Below, one piece after another: positions 49,606 through 61,767 of a stretch of 64,000 nt of DNA. The notes beneath the pieces are model-generated. The model was not told the DNA's origin. It searched no databases and saw nothing but the letters and a program-made list of their open reading frames with translations. The translations under genes were made by a program, and so were the position numbers. The stretch's first letter is position 1. Every line of letters starts with the position of its first letter. The stretch spans positions 36,259,913 to 36,323,912 of the forward strand of contig NC_133106.1 in assembly GCF_022965805.1 (NCBI RefSeq), in the 5' to 3' direction. This stretch comes from Primulina eburnea. Taxonomy: Eukaryota > Streptophyta > Magnoliopsida > Lamiales > Gesneriaceae.

Positions 49606-52600
49606 ATGCCATCATTAAGAATGAAAACCAAGTCAACCACAGGCTGTTTTGCTGGAAAAAATGGTCTCCATGTCTGTCGGAAATCATGTGTGATATCCAA
49701 GAATCCTCTTTCTCCTGCTAAGATTTCTCAAAATGTGGAAGAAGTCGGAACTTATATTCAGAATAGTTTTCATGGTAAGCATGAGTATATCCTGGATTTT
49801 CAGCCTCACTAGACTGTATGGGGGAGGACTTTCATCCACTACCTGCCCCAGACGTGTCATTGCTTGTTATTCGTTCCTCGTCTTTCTCTATGGGGATGTG
49901 GGTCGGGTACTAGGAAGTAGGATCTCATATTTCCACAAAAAGCTGTCATTTCTTTGGTCTAAAAATCTCAGTGTTGTTTATAGTTCCAGTTTCACAGCTT
50001 TGCTAGCTCTTTTCGAGCTTGGAATTTGTGTCCAACTGGTAACTAATCTTGTATCTGTAGTTTGCCATGAAATAATCATGTGGTGACCATGTATGATTTT
50101 TAAAATGGACCTATCTAAAATCAGTTAACAGGGGATAGAAAGGAGAGAAATTTGACAAATATTCCCCCAATTGAGACCACAGCCATTCTGGTGCCTCATA
50201 CAAACGGCTGGATTCTGTATGTGGTATCACCTGGCTAAGATTTACGGGGGCACTGGTTATGTGGAGATTGAAAGACTGATTTACAAAACACCATGTTATT
50301 TTACTTCCCATGGCAGTTCTATTTCTTTTCTGTACTCTGCAATTGCATACTTTTATACCTCTTTTAAGATTCTATCTCTAGCTGATATTTCTATGCTAAT
50401 CATGCTATACACGATAAATTATTAAGTAGGCAACTGGTATATTTGTAAATCACTAAGTCTTGTTACGTATTGGATTATCACTCAGCTTCTTTTTATGATA
50501 AAGTATATGCTCTGGAAATTGCAGGGCTTGAGGCCAACCATGATGAATTTTTTGATGTAGAACATTTTTTGCAGAAGCAGCAATTCAATGAACCTGATTC
50601 TTCAGCTGCAGATAATTTGGTAAGCACATTCTTTGTTACAATAATTCATTTGTTACCATAAATTTTGCTGTTTCATTAGTGCAGAGATTTGACACAAGTT
50701 TCCGAGAAGTCCTCTCAGAGCCTTATTTGTGAAATTCACATAAAGAATTTGCTAATACTAGCCATACCCTTAATTGTGTTGTATGAAATACATGCAGGAT
50801 ACTAAAGCATCCCCTTGCACATCAAATGTGGATACGATATTTTCTTCCATCCTAGAGTCTCTAGATTTCCTCAATGATGAAGGTATATATATACTACAGT
50901 TTTATATCGACCCTTACAATTGGGGGAGCATGCACAACATTAAGTTTATCGATATCATATCTTACCTCATCTCATTACTCTGCAGGAATTGACCATCTTT
51001 TTGTGCCACAGTTAGATAACAAACAAAGTGGTGATGCTACCAGCAGAAACCAATGTGAATCTCAAGCATGCAATGCTTCAGATTTATACATCTCTGAGAG
51101 TATTTTTCCCGGTCCATATGTTGAAGGCAATTCTATATTTGACGATAAAACAGACACTATGTCCTGGCTTGATTGCAAACGCAAAGAGTCTGGTCTACTT
51201 TCTGACGTGGCTGAAGATTATAGGATATTGCCTTTTTTAAAGGATACTTTTGATGTTGGACAGGACCATGATAGCAAAACATCAGGAGAAGCCATCGTAG
51301 ATGAAGAAAATTCAAATTTATGCGATATTATCCATCAGTTAAGACCTTGCGATCTGGAGGCTGACCTAAATACATATCATGACCCAGATTATGAGTGCTT
51401 TGATCCACAGATGTATATCAGAAATATACCAGGCCAGGAAGATGTGTCTTTGTGTTATTCATCTGATACAAAGGATACCCGCCGGATCACTTTAGTACTT
51501 GACTTGGATGGTAATTGCATTGCCTTCATATTTGTTTGATTTAACTTTACATGAGGTTTTCACTTTTCAAAATTTCATGCATTTTGTGCAACCTTGACTG
51601 GGGACGTTGACAGTTCAATATGAATAAGCGAAGTGCCTTTTCACGCTTTAAGCTCTAAACTCTAGACAATGAGTCGATATATGAAATCACACAAGTTTTA
51701 ATTATTTGTATTTATGTTCTTTATTGAGTGGTCTAAAAGGTGGATATCCAAATTTCTGCTCAAGTAACTTCTAGGAGTCGATCAGTTTCTTTTTTCTTTC
51801 TTTTTTTTTAAAAAAAAATTGATTTAAGATTTGTTCCTTTAATGTGTACAGAAACACTTGTTCATTCCACGTTGGATTATTGTGAGGACGCGGACTTCAC
51901 ATTTCCCATTTTCTTCAACATGAAAGATTATACCGTGTATGTGAAAAAAAGGCCTCACCTTGGTGTTTTTCTGAAAAGAGTAGCAGAGTTGTTTGATATC
52001 ATGGTATTCACAGCTAGCCAAAGCATCTATGCCAAACAACTCCTAGATATTCTGGATCCAGAAGGAAAGCTTTTATCTAAACGGGCATATCGGGAATCAT
52101 GCATCATTTTAGAGGGAAATTATGTGAAAGACCTAACTGTTTTAGGCGTTGATCTTGCAAAGGTTGCCATAATTGATAACTCCCCACAGGTGGAAACTAT
52201 ATTCCTAGTTCTTCATTAAATTATTGGCATCTCTTGTTGCATCTGGTGCTTGTCTTTGTTTCAGTTCTAACCTTGAAATTTTGATTGAAAAACAATAATT
52301 TTTAATACAAAGTTTCAACTTGTCGCCTAGGATCTTTCCCATATGTAGCAACTAATATTGATTTAAATTGGTTAATGAATACTCCTTTGCATTAATTATC
52401 TTGTGAGGACACTGGATGCTCCACATAGGTAGTGCACTCCTACTAGGTAGTATAAAGGGTTATTCTAAGTACAGCGTCTGACATCCTCCCAGATGATTAA
52501 TATAAATACAAGTTAATTCACTAATTTACCTTACCATATTACTTTATATTAGTAAACATACACTGGGTGAGGATAAACCAACAATATATTGATTCAAATA

Positions 52601-53128
52601 AAAGTGAGATAAACACATTCCATAATTGAAAATAGGAGCAATTTTATATTGTTTAGTACAAACTGATTAAATTTTTACACCTGTCCTAAGCCAAACTCGA
52701 GCGTCCTTTCCTCCTCCCTCTTCCGAGCCTGTTTCACCTTGAAGTCACTTTGCTGGGTTAGCCGAGGTTGAATTCTTTAAAAGCTACATTTTCCTATTTA
52801 TGAGATTCTTCTGCCATGCTTATAACATACGAGCATGTATTTGTCATGCCTGCATCATTAACACTTTCTAAGTTTTAAAACAGTTGGCAGCATACTCCTT
52901 AGATGTTAGATCCTAAAGATGTCATAAGTATATCCTTGGCATTGAGCATTATGCTTGTGATGATTTCAGGTTTTCAAGCTGCAGGTAAATAACGGCATTC
53001 CTATTAGGAGTTGGTTTGATGACCCGACAGATTGTGCCCTCATGTCACTCCTTCCATTTTTAGAGACTTTGGTTGATGCGGATGATGTACGGCCCATCAT
53101 TGCTATGACATTTGGTAACACGGAATAA
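49606..53128 (+). CDS. SSP4: SCP1-like small phosphatase 4 type (FCP1-homology CTD phosphatase)
   Basis: CDS join(49606..49774,50486..50619,50798..50882,50986..51510,51852..52189,52970..53128), 1410 nt, 469 residues; junctions are GT-AG and in phase. The N-terminal start MPSLRMKTKS is typical of SSP4/SSP5. Residues to about 295 are poorly conserved and acidic. The C-terminal FCP1-like HAD domain starts at TLVLDLDETLVHS (catalytic D302 and D304, DxDxT), continues with KRPHLGVFLKRVAELFDIMV and FTASQSIYAKQLLDILDP, then LGVDLAKVAIIDNSPQV and IPIRSWFDDP, and ends near RPIIAMTFGNTE. Family members dephosphorylate the RNA polymerase II C-terminal domain in the nucleus. Exon 2 has a second in-frame acceptor at 50525 that would remove 13 codons. 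All catalytic motifs are present. Confidence 0.94.
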
Positions 53129-55989
53129 GGGCTCCTCGTCAATCCTCACTAGTTCTTTAACTACTCTCAGTCTCGTCAACTTTTTAGGAACAGTCTTTGA
53201 TTTTTTTTGTTTGCTTCCGCTATCTTTTTTGAGTTGATAGAATTTATTTACTGATAAAAAGATAATCCTCATGGATTAAACTCATGCACATAATTTCTTC
53301 CTACCCATTTGTAAATCTCTCTGGCTGTTTAGGTTAGTTTATGCCAGAAGTTGGGGCCACAAGGTTCCTTTTTTAAAAACTTGTACAGCTATAGACATAG
53401 TGCTTCTCGGAATGTGTATGGATTGATTTCTGTGCAATAAATTATGTTTCTTTAGTGAAATATTGTAAAACTTGCATCCAACAAAATGTATGACTTTCAT
53501 TCTCGACTAAATTATGTGAAGTGCCAAGCATTAACCATGTCTACAGAATTTTTTCAAGGATGGACAAGGGCAGAATGGTGATGCTTTATATCCAGTGGTC
53601 AATGCATAATGGAATCTGGACAGTGAGATTGTTATCTGGCTTATTGAAATTATTCTGTTCTATTAACACCTGATACAGTGCGAAGTAAATTTGCAGTGGT
53701 TGTCCTCATGTTTGTTTGATCTCACGTCTTTCCATACTTGATGGCATGATTTTAACCTGTGGAAACATTGTCAATAACACTCTCCGTACAAACTAACAAC
53801 TTAAAAGCTGCTGTTGAAAAAATTAGTTGGTTTAATGTCCATCTCAACTAAAAAAATATTCTACGAACCTACACGTTCACAAAACGAGAATAAATAACTG
53901 GGTTTTCAAGGGAGGTTATAACCACTGACTCCATCTTATAGTCATGGTTTAACTATACGAGTAAACAGAAAGAAAGTATATTATGTAATTGTTTCTCTAT
54001 AAAGTTCGCAAAGGGAAATGATATGGTCCTGTGATTCTCTCTATTCTTCTTTTTTTATCCGTCTCTCTATTCATTCTTTCCTCTATGGAAATCTACTTTA
54101 ATGATCTCAGTACATAGAATTCGGAAGTTAATATTTTGCGAGATATCTTGTGATAACGCTATTTCAATTGTATGTGTGTTCCCCCTCTTTCCTTGTCTTC
54201 TACTTCATTTTTGCAGTGATGTATTTTAGTTTTTCTTTGGGTTGGTTCGCTACTGCCTTTCCCCACGTTTTTCTCATCATCGGCTTAGCTCAAGTTAGGT
54301 TGTGCTTTCTGACTTAGAAAGAGGTTAGTAATGCAACTGCACGAGTTCTTTTGGGTTCAGTACATTTTGTGGTCATATGCATTGAGTTTCTGTCGTTTAT
54401 AGGGTGATCACCAGATGATATGATGTTTCTAAAAATCATATTTTATTTCTTCATCTGTGCACCGAATTTCATGTCTCGGGTTCTTTAGTTCATCTATAGT
54501 TTCTTATTAAATATTTTGCTCGTCACTTATTTTGGGGTAGTCTAGGTGTGCAAATTATTTTAAAAGAAAATTATCAAGTATTTGTTGAATTTATGGATTG
54601 TTTTGAGCTCCAGAATACTATCTTAGCATGCCATGCATCACAATATATGAGTAACCTTCTTGGCACCGGGTACCTGTTTATTATTTTTGGAATCGTACTT
54701 TCAGCATATAGGACCTTCTTCCACTAGTTGATGTGAGTGAAACTGCCGATGATCAGAATGGACAATGTCAGTATTGAAATTGGAAAACCTTGATGAAGAT
54801 TGGCTATGGTAATGGAGCTTACCAATGAAAGGCTTTGGTTTTACGTTTACAAACAGCCTAGGAAATGACTGGCTGAATGATATCCTGCAATCAATGTAAC
54901 ATATGGGTCAAGAATCTTATTCTTGCTGTCCGTGTTTCTTTCACAGTTTTTGAATACCTTACTGCAGGTTGTTTGAAGAAGTTTTATGTTTGCCAGACAA
55001 TACAACATTATTAGGCATGTTTGGTAAAGGTTCTTTTATTATCTTTAAAATCTTGAGTTTTATTTCAGATTTTAGAGTTTCCTGTATGGATGTTTTAATC
55101 TGTCAAATCTTGTTTTGAGGTATTAGTAGATTTATAATTTAATTTCTAAACACCTTGTTTAGATTTATGGAATGTAGTGTTGTCACATACAGTAAGAATT
55201 ACCAGACTGCTTTTTGTTGACTGAACATCAACGTTGATGTATTGGGATTTTGTGGTGTTCCAGTCGACTAATGACTTTGGTGATGACAATAGCATTGCAT
55301 GATTTTTTCACGTCAATGCTCGTTTATTGGATGTTTTTTATTGAGCTAAAGCGATTTGGTCAACTTGGAAGTTTGAACTTGCAATCTTTATGTGTGTCTC
55401 TCTGGTTTACACTTATAAATTAATTTAATTATAATAAACATAAATTTTAAATAAAAATTTATCTTTTATGTTAATAGATTTTCATTTTAATTTTAGCAAG
55501 ACTTCAAATTATTAATAATGTATGACATTTTTGTCAAAAAACCTTAATATACAATATAACTGGCTTTAATATCTGTAGTATATAATTAACTATTAATTAA
55601 ATTACAGATTTTATTATAACCACTGGTTAATTGATCTTCTTAACTTCCTGCTTCGTCGAGTAATTGGATTTTGTGTTCTGCAATCCTGTTCGTGATAGAT
55701 GTTTAGGATTTAATTCTCGTATTTCTACCGTCTTTTCGAAGTGATTGTTCGTTATGATTTTTAGGTTGATACGATGATGCATGGTTTTAGCGCGTACGGT
55801 GAATGTGGTGAATGCTTAACATATCAATATGTTTATATTATATAATATAATCTTAATTTAGAAAACCAATAACAAATCTGGTGGACCAAGTCTTATTCTC
55901 ATTTCTTACAGGTAGCAAAGGATCATCATTAAAAACATACTATTATTTGCCTATTATCGTTTAGTCTAACTTTAAAAAAGGTCCATATA

Positions 55990-56018
55990 TACACACACAC
56001 ACACTCTCTCTCTCTCTC
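55990..56018 (+). repeat. (AC)n(TC)n compound microsatellite
   Basis: An AC run passing directly into a TC run. Confidence 0.9.
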
Positions 56019-56312
56019 GGTAGTTATTAATTAATGTTAATAGTTATATCTATCTAAATGGATGGTATTAAAACATTAAAAGTAAATCGATAAAGAAAAC
56101 ATTTAAGATCATGTAATATAATATCTATGAAATTTGGAAGAAAAAAAATTCTATAGAAATAATTTTGAAAAAATTCCACCCACGGAATTGAGAACACGAG
56201 GGTTAATTCATTGATTTTTTAAAAGATCGATATTTGTCGTTAAAAGGGTTTACTTGCTTTATTATTTCATTTGTATATAGTTTGTGGGTTTTTTTTTTAT
56301 TTTTTAATTTCA

Positions 56313-56399
56313 TACAATGGGAGGGGGGACAAATATTTTGTGGGAATTTTTTTAAAAAAAATTTATACAATGGGAGTGGAGACATGTTTTGTGGGAGTT
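56313..56399 (+). repeat. Two-copy tandem duplication
   Basis: TACAATGGGAG followed by GGA.A.AT.TTTTGTGGGA, in copies from 56313 and 56365. Confidence 0.7.
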
Positions 56400-57350
56400 C
56401 AATGTAATTAAACGTGGGTGTTTTTTTTTTATAAAAGTCAAAATCACTATTCTATGATCTCTTTATTAATTATTCACCAATATCGGAACTCGTGTGAGGG
56501 ATTTAATTAAACAAGAAAATCTTTCACATTTCGAGGCTCTGCCCATCTTCAAAATAATTTGAGATCCAATGCTTAAATTAGAGTTAGGATGAGACGTAAA
56601 TTCAGAAGCAATTATCCTTTAAAATGTTTTAAAAAAATGTTGACTTGCTCATTACAGTCCAAGTGGAGTAGATGGAATATAATGATTGTGGACATTGACT
56701 TTGGTTCCTCTTCTAATTGTCTATCTATAATACATAAAATAGAACAAAATGTATTTTATTAAAATGTCAAATTATTAAACATATAATCTTTAGATGTATA
56801 TCATTCCAAGTGTTTAACAATCACATGGGTTAATATTTGTCCAATATATATTACTTTTTTCTGTCTCAATTATATATGTAAATAAACTTAAATATGTTAC
56901 TTCTTCTTCCGTTCCAATTGTGGAAATAATTCGAGCTGATATGACGAATATTTTGGTGAAATTGATATAATACAAAGTGTGAGACCGAAAAAAAATGTGT
57001 TTGAGTATATTAGACTTGATTGTGTATAAGCGGATAATTGAACACAAAAGATAATCATAATAAAATCATCAAAATTAGAATCGTAAATAGCGAGGAAAAG
57101 ACGTCTGAAATTTTGTCGTGGATGAAAGCTCACTGCTACTTAGTTGAAACTTACATCACAATTCTAAAGTCAAATTGAATATTTGGATCAGTTGATTATT
57201 CTTTTTGACCAACGTGTAAATGAAAACCAAATATTTGAACATGATACATGATGGTGGGAGAGGAGATCGTACCGTAATATACTTGAAAAGGGAATTTCTT
57301 TTTTAATAAATAGATGTAATATAATCATAATCATAAATAAATAAATATAC

Positions 57351-57568
57351 AAAAGTCACTAGTGAGATACATAACTTATTCAGTTCATAATCCTGAAAGT
57401 CGCGATATTCCTACGAAGGGTTTCGCTAAAACATATGACAAAAACTTATGTGAGACTACAAAAGTCATTAGTGAGATACATAACTTATTCAGTTCATAAC
57501 CCTGAAAGTCGCGAGACTCCTACAAAGGGTTTCGCTAAAACATTTGACAAAAACTTATGTGAGATGAT
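57351..57568 (+). repeat. Two-copy tandem duplication, period 109 bp
   Basis: Copies from 57351 and 57460 share AGTGAGATACATAACTTATT, CAGTTCATAA.CCTGAAAGTC and AAGGGTTTCGCTAAAACAT, at over 90 percent identity. The copy ends AAAACTTATGTGAGA, the first bases of the MITE that follows copy 2. Confidence 0.9.
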
Positions 57569-57728
57569 CTCAGATGTTGTATTTTGTGAGACAGATCACT
57601 TATTTGGATCATCCATGAAAAAATATTACTTTTTATACTAAGAGTATTACTTTTTATTGTGAATATCGATAAGATTGACCCGTCTCAGAGATAAAGATTT
57701 GTGAGACTGTCTCACAAGATAACTACTC
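57549..57728 (+). repeat. MITE-family copy, full length
   Basis: AAACTTATGTGAGATGATCT at the left, GTGAGACTGTCTCACAAGAT at the right, and TATTTGGATCATCCATGAAA plus ATTACTTTTTATTGTGAATA inside. Confidence 0.87.
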
Positions 57729-60198
57729 AAAACATTTTCATAGAAAAATCCAAAGGAAAAAACCTACTAAGATGGGAAAAATTTCATAGTTAATTAATAA
57801 AGCGGTATTACGAAGAAATGGAGAAATGATAAAATTCGTGTGTGACCACAGGAAGATAATATTATTAAAATATGTTGTATGTCTTATTCATTATTTATAT
57901 ATTTGCTGGAAATTAAGACCATTGAATCAGTCATCAGCTCACTTAAATAACTTTTTTCAACAAATAACTTTAGACTTTGCGGTCCAATATCTATCACATC
58001 GTAACATTATTAACGAAACTTTGGATAAATGAAAGTCGATCCCTTTTTTAGTCAATAAAAATTATATATAACAAACATCATGACAGAGTTGATATTAATG
58101 AAATATTTCAATTTTTTTTTTTTTGTAAAAAGTAAAATATATTGAACATGAGAGATTGGTGTTGTAGATGCCTGAAAGATACATTTTGCAATACAAAAAT
58201 ATACATAAATATTATCTGCCGGCCATCTTTTAATTCTGCCGTGATTGGGACTTGGTCGGAATCAAATACCAAAGGCCATTTACGTACACATATCGACGGT
58301 CAATAATCTCATGCCCCTTCTTTATTTATTTTCTTTTCATGGGAAAATTCCTACAAGCGAATTATTCGATATTCTTTCCCAAACAAATATGCTTTTTTAT
58401 TATAGATTAACTAAAATGTATATATTGTTTTTCAAATTTTGAAAAATATATCCTCCTCTCTAAAATTGAATTATTATTTTTAACATCTAAAATTAACAAA
58501 TTACATTACATTATCCATATAAATATATATTGATACTATATTATTAAAATGATTTTTCATTAAGACAAAACAATGTCATGATCTATTTTTTAGAAAACCT
58601 AAAATACTTCTTATAACAATATCCCAAAAACTCGATTCTTTATTCAATAGAATCACCTTAGCCACATTATCAATGATATATATATAAGATATGTGTCTTC
58701 GAGATAAAAATCAGAAAAAGTTTTAAAAAAAATTAAATTTTGTTCATATTTATTTTTAAAAGCCCAAGACATAAAAAAAATATATATCATAAAAAGCTAT
58801 TTTTAGATTTTTAATATAATTTCTAGATTTTTCACATATTTTTTTATTATATATATATATTTATCGCGTGCTTATGGACGCAAGAATTGTATTACGCTAC
58901 CATATGTATGTGGCAATTTGCTAGTTGTTCATTATGCGCAATCGACTCAAATAATAATGTGATGCAATATGCATTTATATAATTATGAAGTTACGTAATA
59001 ATATTGTTACATGAGTCATGAGGTTGGATCTGAAATCTGTCTCGTAAAATTGAGATGTGAGACGTGTATAAATAGCAAGAATTTTAGGAACTAAATTAAA
59101 CCATATTACAAAATACGTAATTTAATAACTGAGTAGCCAAAAGGTTCCGTTCATATATGATAATTCTCCTTTAATTGTCGGTATATATCCCTCCAAACGG
59201 CAACACTAGTAGCGATTTGATTTTGACCAAAATATTTCAGGATTAGTATTACACGAGATTGTGAAGTGGAAATAACGTAACATAAAATTTATAAATTCAA
59301 AGAGGATATAATTTAATAATTTATATACGGAGGCCAATGAAAATGTGCCGAAAAGGAAATTAAAGCTGAACTCTATTTTGATCTATTAATTGCGATGTGA
59401 CATAATAATTAGCCGATGGATCGTACGTGCCCGTTTGACTGTAAACGTGACATATATTACTATATTAGCTAGGTTTATTTAAAATGATACTTTCATATAA
59501 TTAAATAATTTAAATTAAGTGATTTAATTTGTGCACTGTAATAATTAATAGCAAAATAAGAACACAGCAATATGTTTCTTGGTCGGCGAGTATTAGGACC
59601 ATGCATGAATTATGTGCTTTTATTAAGAAATACCAAACTCAGGAGAACCAAAGAGCATCTCCCACGTGCCAAAGATGCGTCGGCTATGGTCAAAAGGCGG
59701 TGCATCGGTGTGGACACGTGCAAGCCCACAAGGTTAACCCTTTTTCTGAAATATTGACGTTTCGCTAACAAAGACTACCTTGCTCAACTGCTAAAATACA
59801 TACCCAAATTATACTCATTGAGTCACAATATTTTTTTTAATTCTTTTGGAGTGAAATACCTGAAACATTTTGACATTTTATAAGAAATATATAATCGATT
59901 AATATTTTATTCATAGTATAAAAGAAAATTATCAATCAATAATAACTGTCCGTCTAGTAGGATAAATTTAAACAATTGTTAGATTAAACGAGATGAATGT
60001 GATCATCTCGTGTAAAAAATGCACAACACTTTGATGCTGTGTTTTCAACACAGTAGGGGATCTAAATCCGTTGAATAGTTAATTAAATAACAAGAGTGAC
60101 TCAGAATACATTATGAAATTTTGTCAAAGAAAACTTTATTAAATGGGACCCGTAAAAAATAATAGCTACTGACCTCAAGCTCCTCGTCAAAGTTTAAA

Positions 60199-60205
60199 TA
60201 TAAAG
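60199..60205 (+). promoter_or_regulatory. Candidate TATA box of the WRKY gene
   Basis: TATAAAG 88-94 nt before the ATG, a normal distance for a short leader. Confidence 0.5.
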
Positions 60206-60292
60206 ATTTCACAAGCTAAAGTTGCCCAAATTGTCAAATCCTCCTAACCTTCTCCTCTACAACCCTATTTAATTCTTCTTTCTTGAATCTCC

Positions 60293-61767
60293 ATGTCTGA
60301 AAATTTCAACGACTTTTACTATCACCACCCCTTTCAAGATCACATCGATCATGGACGCAACAACGTCGGCGCCGGAAACTCTTCCGCTTATATGCCGAAC
60401 CCATCTGTTCAGAGACAGCAAATGATTGATCAGTCTAGTAGTTACCTGAGTTTCAACGGGTTTTTGCGTGGAAGCTTTGATCAGAACGTTCAGGGTTCAT
60501 TTGGGTCGTCTTCTGAGGTGTTTTACACCGTTAAGGAGGAGCAGAAACCGGTGGTGGACGGTGACCGCGGTGGTGAAAACCCTACCACGCCCAACTCCTC
60601 CATTTCCTCTTCTTCGACTGAGGCAGTAGCATGTGAGGAAGATGTAAGCAAAAACAAGAAATCAGATGGTAAAAAAGAGAACCCTGAAGATGGAGAAGAC
60701 AGCAGCTCTAAAAAAGAGTACTTATATGTTTATTTATATTTATTTTTACTATTTTTCGTGGAAATTAAAGTTAATCATTGTTAGCAATTGATGAATGAAG
60801 GGGTTCCAAAGGTAAGAAGAAAGGAGAGAAGAAGCAAAGGGAGCCCAGATTTGCTTTCATGACGAAGAGTGAAGTTGATCATTTGGAAGATGGATACAGA
60901 TGGAGAAAATATGGACAAAAGGCTGTCAAGAATAGCCCCTATCCAAGGTTCAATTAATTAAATGATAGTTTCTTGGCAATTAATCGAGTTTCCTGGTATA
61001 ATCACACTCTAAATGTTCATGATTCACTATCAATTTGCTTGTATTCAACCTTAAACCTAACAACTTGCATGCACACATCATTATATTTTCAATAGGGAAC
61101 GAACTCAAAGATGTATATGCAAACATTTATACTTCAGTCGGTATATATTGTAATAACCAAATTTATACACTTCAAGGAAAAATGACCCTTTGAAAAATGA
61201 CTACATGCATCTTTGTAGTTTGAACACAACAACCCTAGGGTGAATTGTGATAAAGATTTCAGGCAATCGTAGTCAACAATTATACATATATTATTTTTAA
61301 AAACAACCTCTTTGTTGGCTTTGCTTGTTTGGAGAATATTCCGCACTACTTAACAACAAAAGCTGCGCAAATACCCCTTGCGCAGAAGCTACTACAGATG
61401 CACAACTCAGAAATGCCCTGTCAAGAAACGCATCGAAAGATCCTACCAAGACCCTTCAATCGTAATCACGACGTACGAAGGCCAACACAACCACCATCTC
61501 CCGACAAGTCTCCGGGGAAATGTGGCCGGCATATTCACTCCCTCCATGCTAACACCGCCACTAATGAACACGGACGGCCTACCGACCAACTTTCCTGATC
61601 AAGAAATGTTTGTTCATCAAATGCCTCACAATATCTACGGAGCCTACGGAGGAGGCGGCGCATATCATCAGCAAACTTTAATTGCACGTGACAATCAACA
61701 GTACCAGATTCGTGATTATGGGACGCTGCAAGATATATTCTCAGTCTTCCCCAAGCAGGAGCCCTGA
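60293..61767 (+). CDS. Group IIc WRKY transcription factor (WRKY8/28/71 type)
   Basis: CDS join(60293..60717,60801..60947,61386..61767), 954 nt, 317 residues. The N-terminal half is Ser/Asn-rich, starting [18 protein letters not shown]; a basic stretch ([20 protein letters not shown]) leads into the single WRKY domain, [11 protein letters not shown] at 172-182, with a zinc finger C196-X4-C201-X23-H225-X-H227, the group IIc spacing. The second intron splits the Arg codon of PYPR|SYYRC, the conserved R-type intron of WRKY genes. The C-terminus is rich in His/Tyr/Gly and ends FPKQEP. Such factors bind TTGAC W-boxes and act in stress, defence and branching responses. The frame left open past the exon 1 donor (YLYVYLYLF) is intronic. 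The nearest Arabidopsis relatives are WRKY8, WRKY28 and WRKY71; sequence alone does not separate them here. Confidence 0.95.

Larger units (their letters stand above)
53129..60198. other. Intergenic between SSP4 and WRKY
   Basis: No confident gene in 7 kb. 53.1-55.3 kb is T-rich and intron-like and may be 3' UTR of SSP4 or an unrecognised transcript. From 55.4 kb the DNA is AT-rich with small repeats and one MITE copy. Canonical W-boxes TTGACC at 59223 and TTGACT at 59435 lie about 1 kb upstream of the WRKY start and could allow auto- or cross-regulation, though such hexamers are common by chance. Confidence 0.5.

Noticed and set aside
59529..59768. 79-codon frame with Cys/His-rich segment
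   Set aside because: The Cys and His spacing fits no zinc-finger I know, and an overlapping frame is equally open; likely chance.
60180..60240. GTCAA cores near the WRKY start as W-boxes
   Set aside because: Read in reverse they give TTTGACG and TTTGACA, which lack the pyrimidine required after TTGAC.
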